Made by a program: the position numbers and the translations under genes
Source of the DNA: Dyella_B sp035508595
Lineage (GTDB): Bacteria; Pseudomonadota; Gammaproteobacteria; Xanthomonadales; Rhodanobacteraceae
Direction: 5' to 3'
DNA length: 20,785 nt
Assembly (NCBI GenBank): GCA_035508595.1
Contig: DATJMR010000006.1
Coordinates: forward strand, 1 to 20,785
In this document: one piece after another, positions 1-7,659 of the stretch
Numbering within the stretch: position 1 is the first letter of the stretch
Layout of the letters: each line of letters starts with the position of its first letter
The notes under the pieces: model-generated
Databases searched by the model: none
What the model was told of the DNA's origin: nothing
The model's input: the letters and a program-made list of their open reading frames with translations, nothing else

Positions 1-178
1 GCTCGCTCTCGTCGATCAAACTGATCAGCAGAACGACCTCGTCGCCCAGCGCGTAACGCTGCGCCGTGGGTGCGAACAGTCCACCATGCTTGAGGAACGG
101 CATGTACGCGTTATAGAGGGACGCCGTGTCCTTGAACTTCAGCGAGATAATGCCCTGGCGGGCGGCGACCGGGTTCAT
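1..178 (-). CDS. pilZ: PilZ, type IV pilus assembly protein (3' end outside window)
   Basis: This is the N-terminal 59 residues of the small PilZ-domain protein required for type IV pilus assembly and twitching motility; the rest lies beyond the left edge. The translation begins MNPVAARQGIISLKFKD and contains the family signatures YNAYMPFLKHGGLFAPT and YALGDEVVLLISL, which closely match PilZ of Pseudomonas and Xanthomonas. The ATG at 178 is preceded by AGGAG five bases upstream, which fixes the start. PilZ orthologues of this class characteristically lack the RxxxR c-di-GMP-binding arginines near the N-terminus, and none is visible here, so it probably acts through protein partners such as PilB and the GGDEF-EAL protein FimX (family knowledge). 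It lies downstream of the holB/PIG-L block with a 103-bp gap and may have its own weak promoter there. Confidence 0.93.
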   Translation of the reverse strand, partial: MNPVAARQGIISLKFKDTASLYNAYMPFLKHGGLFAPTAQRYALGDEVVLLISLIDESE

Positions 179-253
179 GTCTGCTCCTGTCGTGCGACGC
201 TGTCGGCGGATGATGGACATACATCCTAACCACCCCACCCTGCTCACGCAAAG

Positions 254-273
254 GCGCGCTCGCCAAAGCGCGC
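254..273 (-). terminator. Hairpin after the PIG-L gene, weak terminator candidate
   Basis: A perfect 7-bp stem (GCGCGCT / AGCGCGC) with a six-base loop begins 8 bases after the PIG-L stop codon. On the minus strand it is followed by CTTTGCG rather than a real U-tract, so it is at best a weak or Rho-assisted terminator, or an mRNA 3'-end stabiliser. The rest of the 179-281 gap holds the pilZ ribosome binding site and a poor -35/-10 pair (TTGCGT, 17 bases, TAGGAT). Confidence 0.35.
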
Positions 274-281
274 GCGGCGCC

Positions 282-1190
282 TCACACGGCGTGCCAGCCC
301 CAATGGTCAAAAATCCAGGGTGAAGGCCAATCCAGATGGAGCTTCACAAAAACCGGACCTTCCTTCGTCCCGCGCAGCCGATAGCCGCCCTCGCGGCTTT
401 CCAGGGGCGCCTCCTCCCATGGCCAGTCGCGAACCCCCGAAGGCGTAGCGACGAGCACGCGCAGCGCGTATCGCAAGAACATGGACGGTCGCCAGGGCAA
501 ATATCCCTCGCCTGCCGCATCGTCGACGGACACGTAGCGCTCGGCCCCCACGGCCAAACGCCGCATACGCTTGCCGCTGAGGGTCATTTGCGTCCGATGT
601 TCGGCCAACGCCTGCAACTTGCGCTCCTGCTGCTCCGGCGTGGGGTCGATCGATAACGGATAGGCCGATGCATCGGCCACACCGTGCACGGGATAGGCCC
701 ATAGCGCAGGCAAAGGATGCATGCCTGCCAGAGTCAGGCGGCATAGCACATGAGCCGCACCATGATCGGGATGACTGTCTCGCAGGTCAGGGCAACAGAT
801 CAGGTTGGGTTGAAACGCTTGCACGGCGTCGCGCATCGCAGCGATCGCGCTGGCAAAATCATCGACGAGACGATCGGTTACTTCCATATCCCGCCAGCCC
901 AGTGGATACAGCACGGATGCCGATACACCCAATCGCTCCAAAGCGCGCATCACTTCGTCGCGTCGCCGAATGCCCCAACGTTTGCGTGCGGCAGCGTCGA
1001 CTATGAAACGACGTTCCATGTAACGCTGCGGCCAAGGGTTGTTGTCACCGTCCGTCATCAACAGGACGCGAATCGCTCCGCCGGCCGCCAACACTTGCTG
1101 GAGCAAGAGCCCGCAACCAAGGGTTTCGTCGTCCGGATGCGGCGCGACAACCAGCAAGCGGGTTTGCGCCGAGACGGACAACGATCGCAT
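282..1190 (-). CDS. PIG-L/LmbE-family N-acetylglucosaminyl deacetylase
   Basis: This 302-residue protein belongs to the zinc-dependent PIG-L/LmbE deacetylase family, which removes acetyl groups from GlcNAc-containing substrates. The first strand carries VVAPHPDDETLGCG (residues 14-27) with the metal and catalytic residues H18, D20 and D21, and the second motif is PDLRDSHPDH with H140 and H143. No signal peptide is seen, so it is probably cytoplasmic. The reading frame extends upstream to 1283, but I chose the ATG at 1190 because it overlaps the holB stop as TGATG and leaves the catalytic motif at the usual distance from the N-terminus. The C-terminal 100 residues, rich in Trp and Pro, are not recognised. 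The substrate is unknown. Members act on glycolipid, mycothiol or bacillithiol precursors and on antibiotics. Its coupling to holB says nothing specific about the pathway. Confidence 0.88.
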   Translation of the reverse strand: MRSLSVSAQTRLLVVAPHPDDETLGCGLLLQQVLAAGGAIRVLLMTDGDNNPWPQRYMERRFIVDAAARKRWGIRRRDEVMRALERLGVSASVLYPLGWRDMEVTDRLVDDFASAIAAMRDAVQAFQPNLICCPDLRDSHPDHGAAHVLCRLTLAGMHPLPALWAYPVHGVADASAYPLSIDPTPEQQERKLQALAEHRTQMTLSGKRMRRLAVGAERYVSVDDAAGEGYLPWRPSMFLRYALRVLVATPSGVRDWPWEEAPLESREGGYRLRGTKEGPVFVKLHLDWPSPWIFDHWGWHAV

Positions 1191-2125
1191 CAACGCCAGC
1201 GCCCTAGCAGTTCCAACAGCATCAGATCGCCGCGCAATGGGCCGCGCAGAGCCTCGCGCGCGCGATTGGCCGAGTCGTACCACATCGCCAGATCTTCACC
1301 GCTGAGAGCGCTCGAAAGCGGCGTGGATTGCGCCGTGGTTCGCGCGCGGATTTCATCGGCCACCGCTTGCGCGGCAAACCACAGGCGCTGCTCAGGAGCA
1401 TCGTCGAGCCAGCGCTTGCTCATCGTCATCGCATCGCCACGACCGGACGCAAGCGCCGCGAGATCTTTGCGAACTTCCTGACGCTGCGCCAGCGCCCCCT
1501 CTTGCGACCACTTGCGCGCAAGACCGGGATTGCCGCCTGCCGCATCCAGTGCAGCCTGAGCATCCGGCACGCCAATACTTTTCAACCAGGCCAGCGATTG
1601 GTCCTGGTTGGGCAATTGAAAATCGATGCGTTGACAACGGCTGCGAATCGTCGCGGGCATTCGCCATGGCGCGTTGGCGACCAGAATCAGCATGGTTTGC
1701 GAGGCTGGCTCTTCCAATGTTTTGAGCAATGCGTTCGCCGCGGCGTGGTTCATGGCGTCGGCGGGATCGATACTGGCGATCTGCCAACCGCCGAATTGGC
1801 TTGCGGTCGCCAGACGCGCGGAAAGCTCGCGAATTTGATCGACCACGATATCCGCGCGCTGCACGCCGTCTTTGCGCAAGCCGAAGCTCAGCGACACATA
1901 ATCCGGATGCGTGCCCGCGTCGAGCAACAAACAGCTGCGGCACGTACCGCAGGCATCGCCTTCCTGGGGATGCTGGCACAGAAGTCCGCGCACGAAGCGC
2001 AGAAGAAAATCACGCTTACCCAATCCTTGCGGGCCGCACAACAACAACGCGTGCGGCAACGCACCGCGATGACGGCGCGCTTGCAGGCGCGCCCAAAGTT
2101 CGGTGTGCCAGGAAGGGGGGCTCAT
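1190..2125 (-). CDS. holB: DNA polymerase III subunit delta'
   Basis: HolB (311 residues) is the delta' subunit of the clamp-loader complex that, with delta and DnaX, places the beta clamp on primed DNA. Visible features are a degenerate P-loop GPQGLGK (31-37), a four-cysteine zinc module (C50, C59, C62, C65), the NALLKTLEEP helix (131-140) and the SRC motif (162-164) that contributes the arginine finger to a neighbouring ATPase subunit. Its length is normal for proteobacterial delta'. The start ATG overlaps the tmk stop as ATGA, and its TGA overlaps the next gene as TGATG, so expression is probably tied to tmk. The C-terminal third is variable, as usual for the family. The tmk-holB pairing is conserved in gammaproteobacteria. 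dnaX, encoding its partner subunits, lies at the right edge of this window. Confidence 0.96.
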   Translation of the reverse strand: MSPPSWHTELWARLQARRHRGALPHALLLCGPQGLGKRDFLLRFVRGLLCQHPQEGDACGTCRSCLLLDAGTHPDYVSLSFGLRKDGVQRADIVVDQIRELSARLATASQFGGWQIASIDPADAMNHAAANALLKTLEEPASQTMLILVANAPWRMPATIRSRCQRIDFQLPNQDQSLAWLKSIGVPDAQAALDAAGGNPGLARKWSQEGALAQRQEVRKDLAALASGRGDAMTMSKRWLDDAPEQRLWFAAQAVADEIRARTTAQSTPLSSALSGEDLAMWYDSANRAREALRGPLRGDLMLLELLGRWR

Positions 2126-2757
2126 CGCACCGCCTCGAACAAGTGCTCGGTCGCCGCCACGGCGGCATTCAGTACCTTGTCAGGGGACTGACTGGCGTCG
2201 ATAACACGGAAACGCTCCGGTTCCGACTGCGCGCGCTCGCGATACGTATCGCGCACGCGCTCGAAAAACGCGTCCGCTTCCGTTTCGATGCGATCGGCCG
2301 CACCACGGCCCGCGGCGCGTGCACGCCCTGTCGAAACAGGCAGATCGAGCAGCAGCGTCAAATCCGGCTTCAAACCGGCGCATGCCCAACGCTCCAGTTC
2401 CACGATGCGTTCCATCGGCTGCCCGCGGCCGCCACCTTGATACGCATAGCTGGCATCCACATAGCGATCGCACAGTACCCACTGTCCTGCCTCCAGCGCC
2501 GGCGCGATGCGTTCGCGCACCAGCTGCGCACGCGCCGCGAACATCAGCAGCAATTCGCTCTCCGCGCTGATGGCCGGATGTGCGGGATCGAGCACGATCG
2601 AGCGAATCGACTCCCCCAATTGCGTGCCGCCGGGTTCGCGCACTTGCAACAGGTTTACGCCGCGCGCGAGCAAATGATCGTGCAGACCGGCCAGCAGCGT
2701 GCTCTTGCCTGCGCCTTCTCCGCCCTCGAGGGAAATGAAACGTCCGCGTTGCGTCAT
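2122..2757 (-). CDS. tmk: Thymidylate kinase
   Basis: Tmk (211 residues) phosphorylates dTMP to dTDP with ATP, an essential step of dTTP synthesis in the cytoplasm. The N-terminus carries the P-loop EGGEGAGKST (11-20), followed by REPGGT (40-45), which contacts the phosphate groups, the DRY motif (97-99) in CDRYVDASYAYQGGGRG, and an arginine-rich LID segment around 145-157. The P-loop lacks the positive residue at the second variable position, and basic residues lie in the LID instead, as in type II (E. coli-like) enzymes. The ATG at 2757 overlaps the mltG stop as ATGA, and the gene ends in an ATGA overlap with holB. Length is normal. Confidence 0.97.
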   Translation of the reverse strand: MTQRGRFISLEGGEGAGKSTLLAGLHDHLLARGVNLLQVREPGGTQLGESIRSIVLDPAHPAISAESELLLMFAARAQLVRERIAPALEAGQWVLCDRYVDASYAYQGGGRGQPMERIVELERWACAGLKPDLTLLLDLPVSTGRARAAGRGAADRIETEADAFFERVRDTYRERAQSEPERFRVIDASQSPDKVLNAAVAATEHLFEAVR

Positions 2758-3791
2758 TTGCAGTGCTTCAGTTGATAGCAGGCGACATTGCGATTTTGCT
2801 CTTCCAAGGTGCTGGCGAACACATGCGTACCGTCGCCGCGCGCCACGAAATAAAGCGCGTCGCCAGGCGCCGGATGCAATGCCGCTTCAATGGCAGGCTT
2901 GCCCGGCATCGCGATGGGCGTGGGCGGCAGGCCGGGACGCGTATAGGTGTTATATGGCGTGTCGGTGGTCAGATCGCTCTTGTGGATGTTGCCGGCGTAG
3001 TTCGACCCCATGCCGTAAATCACCGTCGGGTCCGTTTGCAGCAACATGTTCTTTTGCAAGCGACGGACGAAGACGCCGGCGACACGCGAGCGCTCATCGG
3101 CACGACCGGTTTCTTTTTCGACGATGGACGCAAGAATCAGCGCATCATAAGGCGAGTGGAGGGGAAGATCCGGATCGCGTTGCGCCCATAGCGTTGCCAG
3201 CGTTTTGGTCATGGCCTCGTGCGCGCGTCGAAGCACGTCCAGATCGCTGTCGCCTTTCACGTAAGCATAGGTTTCCGGCAGAAAACGCCCTTCCGGTTTC
3301 TCGCCCGGCGCACCGAGCTTTTGCATGATGGCGGCATCATCCAGACCGGCGGTGTCGTGTTTCAGTTTATCGGCCTTCGATAACGCTTGCAGCACATCGC
3401 GAAACGTCCAGCCATCGACGATGGTGACATCGCGCTGCAATACCTTGCCTTGCGACATATTGGCCAGCAGCTGCTCGGGCGTGATGCCAGGCGTAACCGC
3501 GTATTCGCCGGCGTGCAAACGCCCTGCCACCCGCATGCGTTCGGCCAGAAGGCGCCAGTAGAACGGCGCGGACGTGGTCAGGCCTTCGGCGCGCAATTGA
3601 TGCACGATGTCCTTGAAACTCGTGCCGCGTCCGATGTCGATGCTTTCGCCCATCGCGCTGACACGCAGTGGCGATACAGCGAACCGGTTGAAATCGCGCC
3701 AGAACCAACCCGCGGCGATGAGTACCGCTAACAGCACCAACAGCAAGGGCCGCCACAACACGCGACCGAATTGTTTACCGCTACGATTCAT
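2754..3791 (-). CDS. mltG: Endolytic murein transglycosylase MltG (YceG-like)
   Basis: MltG is an inner-membrane lytic transglycosylase that cuts nascent glycan strands and so ends peptidoglycan polymerisation. The 345-residue product has a short cytoplasmic N-terminus, one membrane helix (about 13-30), a LysM-like part (about 45-100) and the YceG catalytic domain. The signature ASIVEKETG (221-229) contains the presumed catalytic glutamate E225, and LQTDPTVIYGMG (251-262), YNTYTRPGLPPTPIAMPG (280-297) and ALHP (304-307) follow. The frame is open upstream to 4019, but the first 76 residues are an arginine-rich shadow of pabC. The ATG at 3791 forms an ATGA overlap with the pabC stop and places the membrane helix at the N-terminus. 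It lies between pabC and tmk exactly as in E. coli. Confidence 0.95.
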   Translation of the reverse strand: MNRSGKQFGRVLWRPLLLVLLAVLIAAGWFWRDFNRFAVSPLRVSAMGESIDIGRGTSFKDIVHQLRAEGLTTSAPFYWRLLAERMRVAGRLHAGEYAVTPGITPEQLLANMSQGKVLQRDVTIVDGWTFRDVLQALSKADKLKHDTAGLDDAAIMQKLGAPGEKPEGRFLPETYAYVKGDSDLDVLRRAHEAMTKTLATLWAQRDPDLPLHSPYDALILASIVEKETGRADERSRVAGVFVRRLQKNMLLQTDPTVIYGMGSNYAGNIHKSDLTTDTPYNTYTRPGLPPTPIAMPGKPAIEAALHPAPGDALYFVARGDGTHVFASTLEEQNRNVACYQLKHCK

Positions 3792-4600
3792 GCCTGCTCC
3801 ATGGGAAATCCGAGCTCGCGCCAATGGCGCTGTACAGCGCGGGCGACTGGGCCGGGAGCGTACACGGTATCGCCCACCGCCTGAACTGGCAGGATGCCGC
3901 GAATGCTGGAGCTGAGGAAGAGTTCGGATGCGCTCAAAGCCTCGTCGATGGGCACATCCCGTACCCGACAAGGAAAGGCGTCCATTACGGCAGCGCGAGC
4001 CACGCCCGCCACCCCGCAACGATCCACCGACGGCGTGGTCAGTTCGCCGTTGATGACAGCAAAAAGATTGGCCGAGGTGGCCGAAATAACGTGGCGATGG
4101 TTATCGCAAACCAGTCCTTCGCCAAACGAAGAATCGCTCCATTCCGCACGAGCCAGCACTTGCTCCAGGCGATTGAGATGCTTGATACCGGCCAACAGCG
4201 ACTGATCCGCCAGTGTGGTTTGACAGCGATACAACCGGATGCCGCTGGTATAGAGACTTGCAGGTATCGCAGGCATGGGAAACGCCGCAACGATACGCGT
4301 CGGCACCGTTTCCACGGGCAACGCATAGCCTCGCTCGCTCAACCCGCGCGTCAGCGTGATACGCAACACGCACCGGGGCATATTTCCAACAACCGTTTGC
4401 GCCTCTTGCCGCAGCAATGCGCCATCAGGGAGCGGCATGCGCAACCGCTCGCAACCGTTCGCCAGGCGCTGCATATGCCTGGCCCACAAAGGCGCGACAT
4501 GCCCCTCGAACCGGACGGTTTCGAACAGACCATCGCCATAGCTCAGCCCGCGATCGAGCGCCGATACGCTGTCGCACAACTGGCCGTTGACCAGCATCAT
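3788..4600 (-). CDS. pabC: Aminodeoxychorismate lyase
   Basis: PabC is a fold-type IV PLP enzyme that splits 4-amino-4-deoxychorismate into p-aminobenzoate and pyruvate for folate synthesis. The 270-residue product contains LDRGLSYGDGLFET (15-28), the PLP-binding lysine K140 in GIKHLNRLEQVLA, ISATSANLF before the cofactor phosphate site, and ELFLSSSIRGILPV near the C-terminus. Three starts lie together: TTG at 4603, ATG at 4600 and ATG at 4597. I chose 4600 because it overlaps the pabB stop as TGATG. A branched-chain or D-amino acid aminotransferase is the usual confusion for this fold, but pabB directly upstream and mltG directly downstream make PabC much more likely. Confidence 0.93.
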   Translation of the reverse strand: MMLVNGQLCDSVSALDRGLSYGDGLFETVRFEGHVAPLWARHMQRLANGCERLRMPLPDGALLRQEAQTVVGNMPRCVLRITLTRGLSERGYALPVETVPTRIVAAFPMPAIPASLYTSGIRLYRCQTTLADQSLLAGIKHLNRLEQVLARAEWSDSSFGEGLVCDNHRHVISATSANLFAVINGELTTPSVDRCGVAGVARAAVMDAFPCRVRDVPIDEALSASELFLSSSIRGILPVQAVGDTVYAPGPVARAVQRHWRELGFPMEQA

Positions 4601-5949
4601 CAACCGGCCACTCCCAAAGCGCGCAACATGCCGCGTGCTTTCGCTCGCGTTTCGTCCAATTCCTTGGCGGGGTCGGAATCCGCCACGATGCCCGCGCCCG
4701 CGCGAAAGCTGACGTGACTCCCTTGCAGCGTCAGCGTTCGGATGAGGATATTGAGATCCAGATCACCATTGCGATCCAGATAACCCATGGCGCCGGTATA
4801 AGCGCCACGCGGCGCATGCTCCAGCGACGCAATGATCTCCATGCAACGCACTTTGGGGCACCCGGTGATCGTGCCGCCCGGAAACGTCGCGGCAATCACC
4901 TGCCCCGGCGTTACGCCATCGCGCAACCGGCCGCGCACGTTGGAAACGATGTGGTGCACGTGCGCGTAGCTTTCCACGACCATCAACTCGTTCACTTCCA
5001 CCGATCCTGGTTTGCAGACGCGCCCGAGATCGTTGCGTTCCAGATCGATCAGCATGACGTGCTCGGCGCGCTCTTTGGGATGCGCGGTGAGCTCGCGGAT
5101 GCGTGCCAGCTCGTCGTCCCCCGCCACGCGCGGCCGCGTGCCCGCGATAGGTCGCGTTTGTGCAAGGCCGCGACGCACTTCGATCAAGCGCTCCGGCGAC
5201 GAGCTGACCACGGCCCAGTTTTTTTGTTGGAACAATCCCGCGAAGGGCGCGGGATTGGCGCGACGTAGCGCGGCATAAAGACTGGCCGCGGAAGGCGCCT
5301 CGTCGAAGCTTGCACGCCATGCGCGAGACAGATTGGCCTGGAATAAATCGCCAGCGCGCAGATGATCGTGAATACGCGCAACGCCATCGAGAAACAACGA
5401 TGGTTCATCCTCCTCCACGACCGATGGCGTAGCGATCGGCGAGATCGTTGGCACCAGAGCAAGGTCGGCTTCCATAGTATTGAGCCATGCGTCGTGCCCG
5501 GCTTCCGCCACAAGCACCGTGCGCTCGCGCAAATGATCAACGATGATGGCGGCGGGACAACGTATCGCCAACGCGACTGGCAACAGCTCCGCATGATGCA
5601 GATGAAGCGTGGGCTCGATTTCCGCAGCAAGCTCATAGGCAAGCAATGTCACCCAGCCACCGTGAAACGGAAGCCCGTCATCGGCACCGTGCGGTAAACG
5701 TTCGGCTCGCCAAGCCGCATCGAGTGCATCAAGAAAACGACCAGCATGCACACGCCCGTCCGGCTCATGGACAAGACCGTCGGACGTCAACATGAGCGTG
5801 GACTGCGGAAACGCAAACAGAATGTCGTAGCGCGCATGCGCGCTGCTGCGCGTAACGCTCTCCAAAAGTGCGGGATAGCGCTCCGGAAATGCAGCGGCCG
5901 GCGCGAGCAGATCGCGCCGGCCGGCAAGCGTGCGGGTTACGCAGGTCAC
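4600..5949 (-). CDS. pabB: Aminodeoxychorismate synthase component I, PIAGT subclass
   Basis: PabB (449 residues) converts chorismate to 4-amino-4-deoxychorismate using ammonia from a glutamine amidotransferase. The chorismate-binding domain fills the C-terminal half: FQANLSRAW (203-211), TRPIAGTRPR (265-274), HVMLIDLERNDLGRV (297-311), VHHIVSNVRG (331-340), FPGGTITGCPKV (356-367) and GAYTGAMGY (382-390). At 267-271 the motif is PIAGT, not the PIKGT whose lysine forms the covalent intermediate in E. coli PabB. PIAGT is usual in TrpE but is also known from Stenotrophomonas maltophilia PabB. The neighbouring pabC supports PabB rather than TrpE. The start is GTG at 5949, overlapping the fabF TAG as TAGTG. 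No pabA is present in the window. Anthranilate synthase is the main alternative. Confidence 0.9.
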   Translation of the reverse strand: MTCVTRTLAGRRDLLAPAAAFPERYPALLESVTRSSAHARYDILFAFPQSTLMLTSDGLVHEPDGRVHAGRFLDALDAAWRAERLPHGADDGLPFHGGWVTLLAYELAAEIEPTLHLHHAELLPVALAIRCPAAIIVDHLRERTVLVAEAGHDAWLNTMEADLALVPTISPIATPSVVEEDEPSLFLDGVARIHDHLRAGDLFQANLSRAWRASFDEAPSAASLYAALRRANPAPFAGLFQQKNWAVVSSSPERLIEVRRGLAQTRPIAGTRPRVAGDDELARIRELTAHPKERAEHVMLIDLERNDLGRVCKPGSVEVNELMVVESYAHVHHIVSNVRGRLRDGVTPGQVIAATFPGGTITGCPKVRCMEIIASLEHAPRGAYTGAMGYLDRNGDLDLNILIRTLTLQGSHVSFRAGAGIVADSDPAKELDETRAKARGMLRALGVAG

Positions 5950-7187
5950 TAGATACGACGGAACGCGATCGTACCGTTGGTACCGCCAAAGCCGAACGAG
6001 TTGGAAATGGCGATATCGATCTTCGCCTCGCGCGCGGTGTTCGCCACGAAATCCAGATCGCAGCCTTCACCCGGCTCATCGAGATTGATCGTGGGCGGCA
6101 GCACCTGATCGCGCATGGCAAGGATGGTGAAGATGGCCTCCACGCCACCCGCGGCACCCAGCAGGTGTCCGGTCGTGGATTTGGTGGAACTCATCGCCAA
6201 CTTGTAAGCGTGATCGCCGAACACGCGCTTGGCCGCCAGCACTTCGCCAAGATCCCCAAGCGGCGTGGAGGTGCCGTGCGCGTTGATGTACTGCACGTCG
6301 GAAGGGTTGATCTGGCCGTCGCGCAGCGCCGAATCCATGCAGCGTCCAGCACCTTCGCCACCTTCGCTGGGCGCGGTGATGTGGAAAGCGTCGCCGCTCA
6401 TGCCGAAACCAACCAGCTCGGCGTAAATCTTCGCGCCGCGGGCCTTGGCGTGTTCGTACTCTTCCAGCACCAGCACGCCAGCGCCGTCGGACAGCACAAA
6501 ACCATCGCGATCCTTGTCCCACGGACGGCTTGCCTTGGTGGGCTCGTCGTTGCGGGTAGACATGGCCTTGGCCGAGCAGAAGCCCGCCATCGCCGTGCCC
6601 GTGGTGGCGAATTCGGAACCGCCGGCCACCATCACGTCGGCATCGCCGTACTGAATCATGCGCATGGCCAGACCGATGTTGTGCGTGGCCGTGGTACACG
6701 CGGTGACGCATGCGATGTTCGGGCCTTTAAGACCGAACATGATCGACAGGTTGCCCGATACCATGTTGATGATCGAGCTGGGCACAAAGAACGGCGACAC
6801 GCGTCGCGGCCCTTTTTCGTGCAGCTCGATGGAGGTGTCTTCGATGGTATTGAGGCCGCCGATACCGGCGCCCACCGCCACACCGATGCGAGGTGCGTTG
6901 GCTTCGGTAATGTCCAACCCAGAATCGCGCAGGGCTTGCGTGCCCGCGGCGATGCCGTAGTGGATGAACGGGTCCATCTTTTTGACATCTTTCGGGGCGA
7001 TCCACTGCAGTGGATCGAAATCACGCACCTGACCGGCGATGCGCGTGGCATACGTCGATGCATCGAAGTGCGTAACGGAGCCAATACCACTGACGCCCTT
7101 GAGGATGTTGTTCCAGGCGGTGGCGATGTCGTTGCCAACCGGCGAGATGATGCCCATGCCGGTCACTACCACACGTCGTTTGCTCAT
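5949..7187 (-). CDS. fabF: Beta-ketoacyl-ACP synthase II
   Basis: FabF (412 residues) condenses malonyl-ACP with acyl-ACP in fatty acid elongation, and in gammaproteobacteria it also extends palmitoleate to cis-vaccenate. The thiolase-fold catalytic triad is visible: C164 in NIACVTACTTATHNIG, H304 in INAHGTSTPLGD and H341 in KSTTGHLLGAAG, with K336 before it. The C-terminus has the gatekeeper segment SNSFGFGGTNG. Length is typical. The ATG at 7187 is preceded by AAGGA nine bases upstream. The gene follows acpP after a 198-bp gap containing an intrinsic terminator, so it is expressed by read-through or from its own promoter. Its TAG stop overlaps the pabB GTG by one base, linking fatty acid and folate genes in one message. 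Confidence 0.97.
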   Translation of the reverse strand: MSKRRVVVTGMGIISPVGNDIATAWNNILKGVSGIGSVTHFDASTYATRIAGQVRDFDPLQWIAPKDVKKMDPFIHYGIAAGTQALRDSGLDITEANAPRIGVAVGAGIGGLNTIEDTSIELHEKGPRRVSPFFVPSSIINMVSGNLSIMFGLKGPNIACVTACTTATHNIGLAMRMIQYGDADVMVAGGSEFATTGTAMAGFCSAKAMSTRNDEPTKASRPWDKDRDGFVLSDGAGVLVLEEYEHAKARGAKIYAELVGFGMSGDAFHITAPSEGGEGAGRCMDSALRDGQINPSDVQYINAHGTSTPLGDLGEVLAAKRVFGDHAYKLAMSSTKSTTGHLLGAAGGVEAIFTILAMRDQVLPPTINLDEPGEGCDLDFVANTAREAKIDIAISNSFGFGGTNGTIAFRRI

Positions 7188-7288
7188 GGATCGAATTCCT
7201 TGCTGGTTCGGGAAAGATCAGCCACTGGGCATCACCTTCCGCAAATCGCGATGCGCGCCGATCATGCACACCATACGGGATCGGACGT

Positions 7289-7299
7289 TGCAAATTGCA
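7289..7299. promoter_or_regulatory. Short palindrome TGCAAATTGCA upstream of fabF
   Basis: An 11-base perfect palindrome (TGCAA-A-TTGCA) lies two bases beyond the U-tract of the acpP-fabF terminator, about 100 bases before the fabF ATG. It could be an operator for a fabF-proximal promoter, but I see no good -35/-10 pair around it and chance occurrence is possible. Confidence 0.2.
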
Positions 7300-7300
7300 G

Positions 7301-7328
7301 AAACGAAAACTGCGCCGAGATGGCGCAG
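7301..7328 (-). terminator. Intrinsic terminator/attenuator between acpP and fabF
   Basis: On the minus strand a perfect 7-bp stem CTGCGCC / GGCGCAG with the five-base loop ATCTC is followed directly by TTTTCGTTT. This has the form of a Rho-independent terminator, 57 bases after the acpP stop. Partial termination here would give more acpP than fabF transcript, in keeping with the high cellular abundance of ACP. Confidence 0.75.
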
Positions 7329-7385
7329 CTTCCGATATCGCTACGTGGTGCTTGGGACGCGATGTGCCTCGCCCCGCCACGAGGA

Positions 7386-7625
7386 TCACTCCTTGGTGTG
7401 AGCCTTGATGTAATCGACGGCCTGCTGCACGGTGGTGATCTTTTCGGCTTCCTCGTCGGGAATTTCGGTTTCGAATTCCTCTTCGAGCGCCATCACCAAT
7501 TCGACCGTGTCCAGCGAATCCGCGCCGAGGTCGTCCACGAACGAAGAGTTCGGTTGAACCTCGTCTTCCTTCACGCCAAGTTGCTCGACGACGATTTTCT
7601 TGACGCGTTCTTCGATGGTGCTCAT
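7386..7625 (-). CDS. acpP: Acyl carrier protein
   Basis: AcpP (79 residues) carries growing acyl chains on a 4'-phosphopantetheine arm and serves every Fab enzyme encoded around it. The modification site is S37 in DDLGADSLDTVELVMALEEE, and the protein is strongly acidic, as expected. The start is the ATG at 7625, preceded by GGGAGG ten bases upstream, a strong ribosome binding site suiting a very abundant protein. An in-frame upstream ATG at 7643 would translate that site itself and is rejected. Upstream is a 297-bp gap with its own promoter-like box, and downstream is an intrinsic terminator, so acpP probably also has a short transcript of its own. Confidence 0.98.
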   Translation of the reverse strand: MSTIEERVKKIVVEQLGVKEDEVQPNSSFVDDLGADSLDTVELVMALEEEFETEIPDEEAEKITTVQQAVDYIKAHTKE

Positions 7626-7659
7626 GTTGCTTTTGCCTCCCAAGGGGAAATTGTCCGTC

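Noticed and set aside
126..323. A 65-codon plus-strand frame in the pilZ-PIG-L region.
   Set aside because: It runs antisense to the start of pilZ and has no family features or clear ribosome binding site.
1729..2775. A 348-codon plus-strand frame opposite holB and tmk.
   Set aside because: Arg-rich composition without motifs; it is an antisense shadow of two well-supported genes.
3792..4019. N-terminal extension of mltG by 76 codons.
   Set aside because: The extension lies inside pabC, is rich in Arg, Gly and Ser, and would put the membrane helix far from the N-terminus; the ATGA overlap supports 3791.
4600..5949. Reading pabB as trpE because of its PIAGT motif.
   Set aside because: The adjacent pabC, the absence of trpG/trpD neighbours, and the known PIAGT PabB of S. 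maltophilia favour PabB, though a genome-wide check is needed to exclude TrpE.
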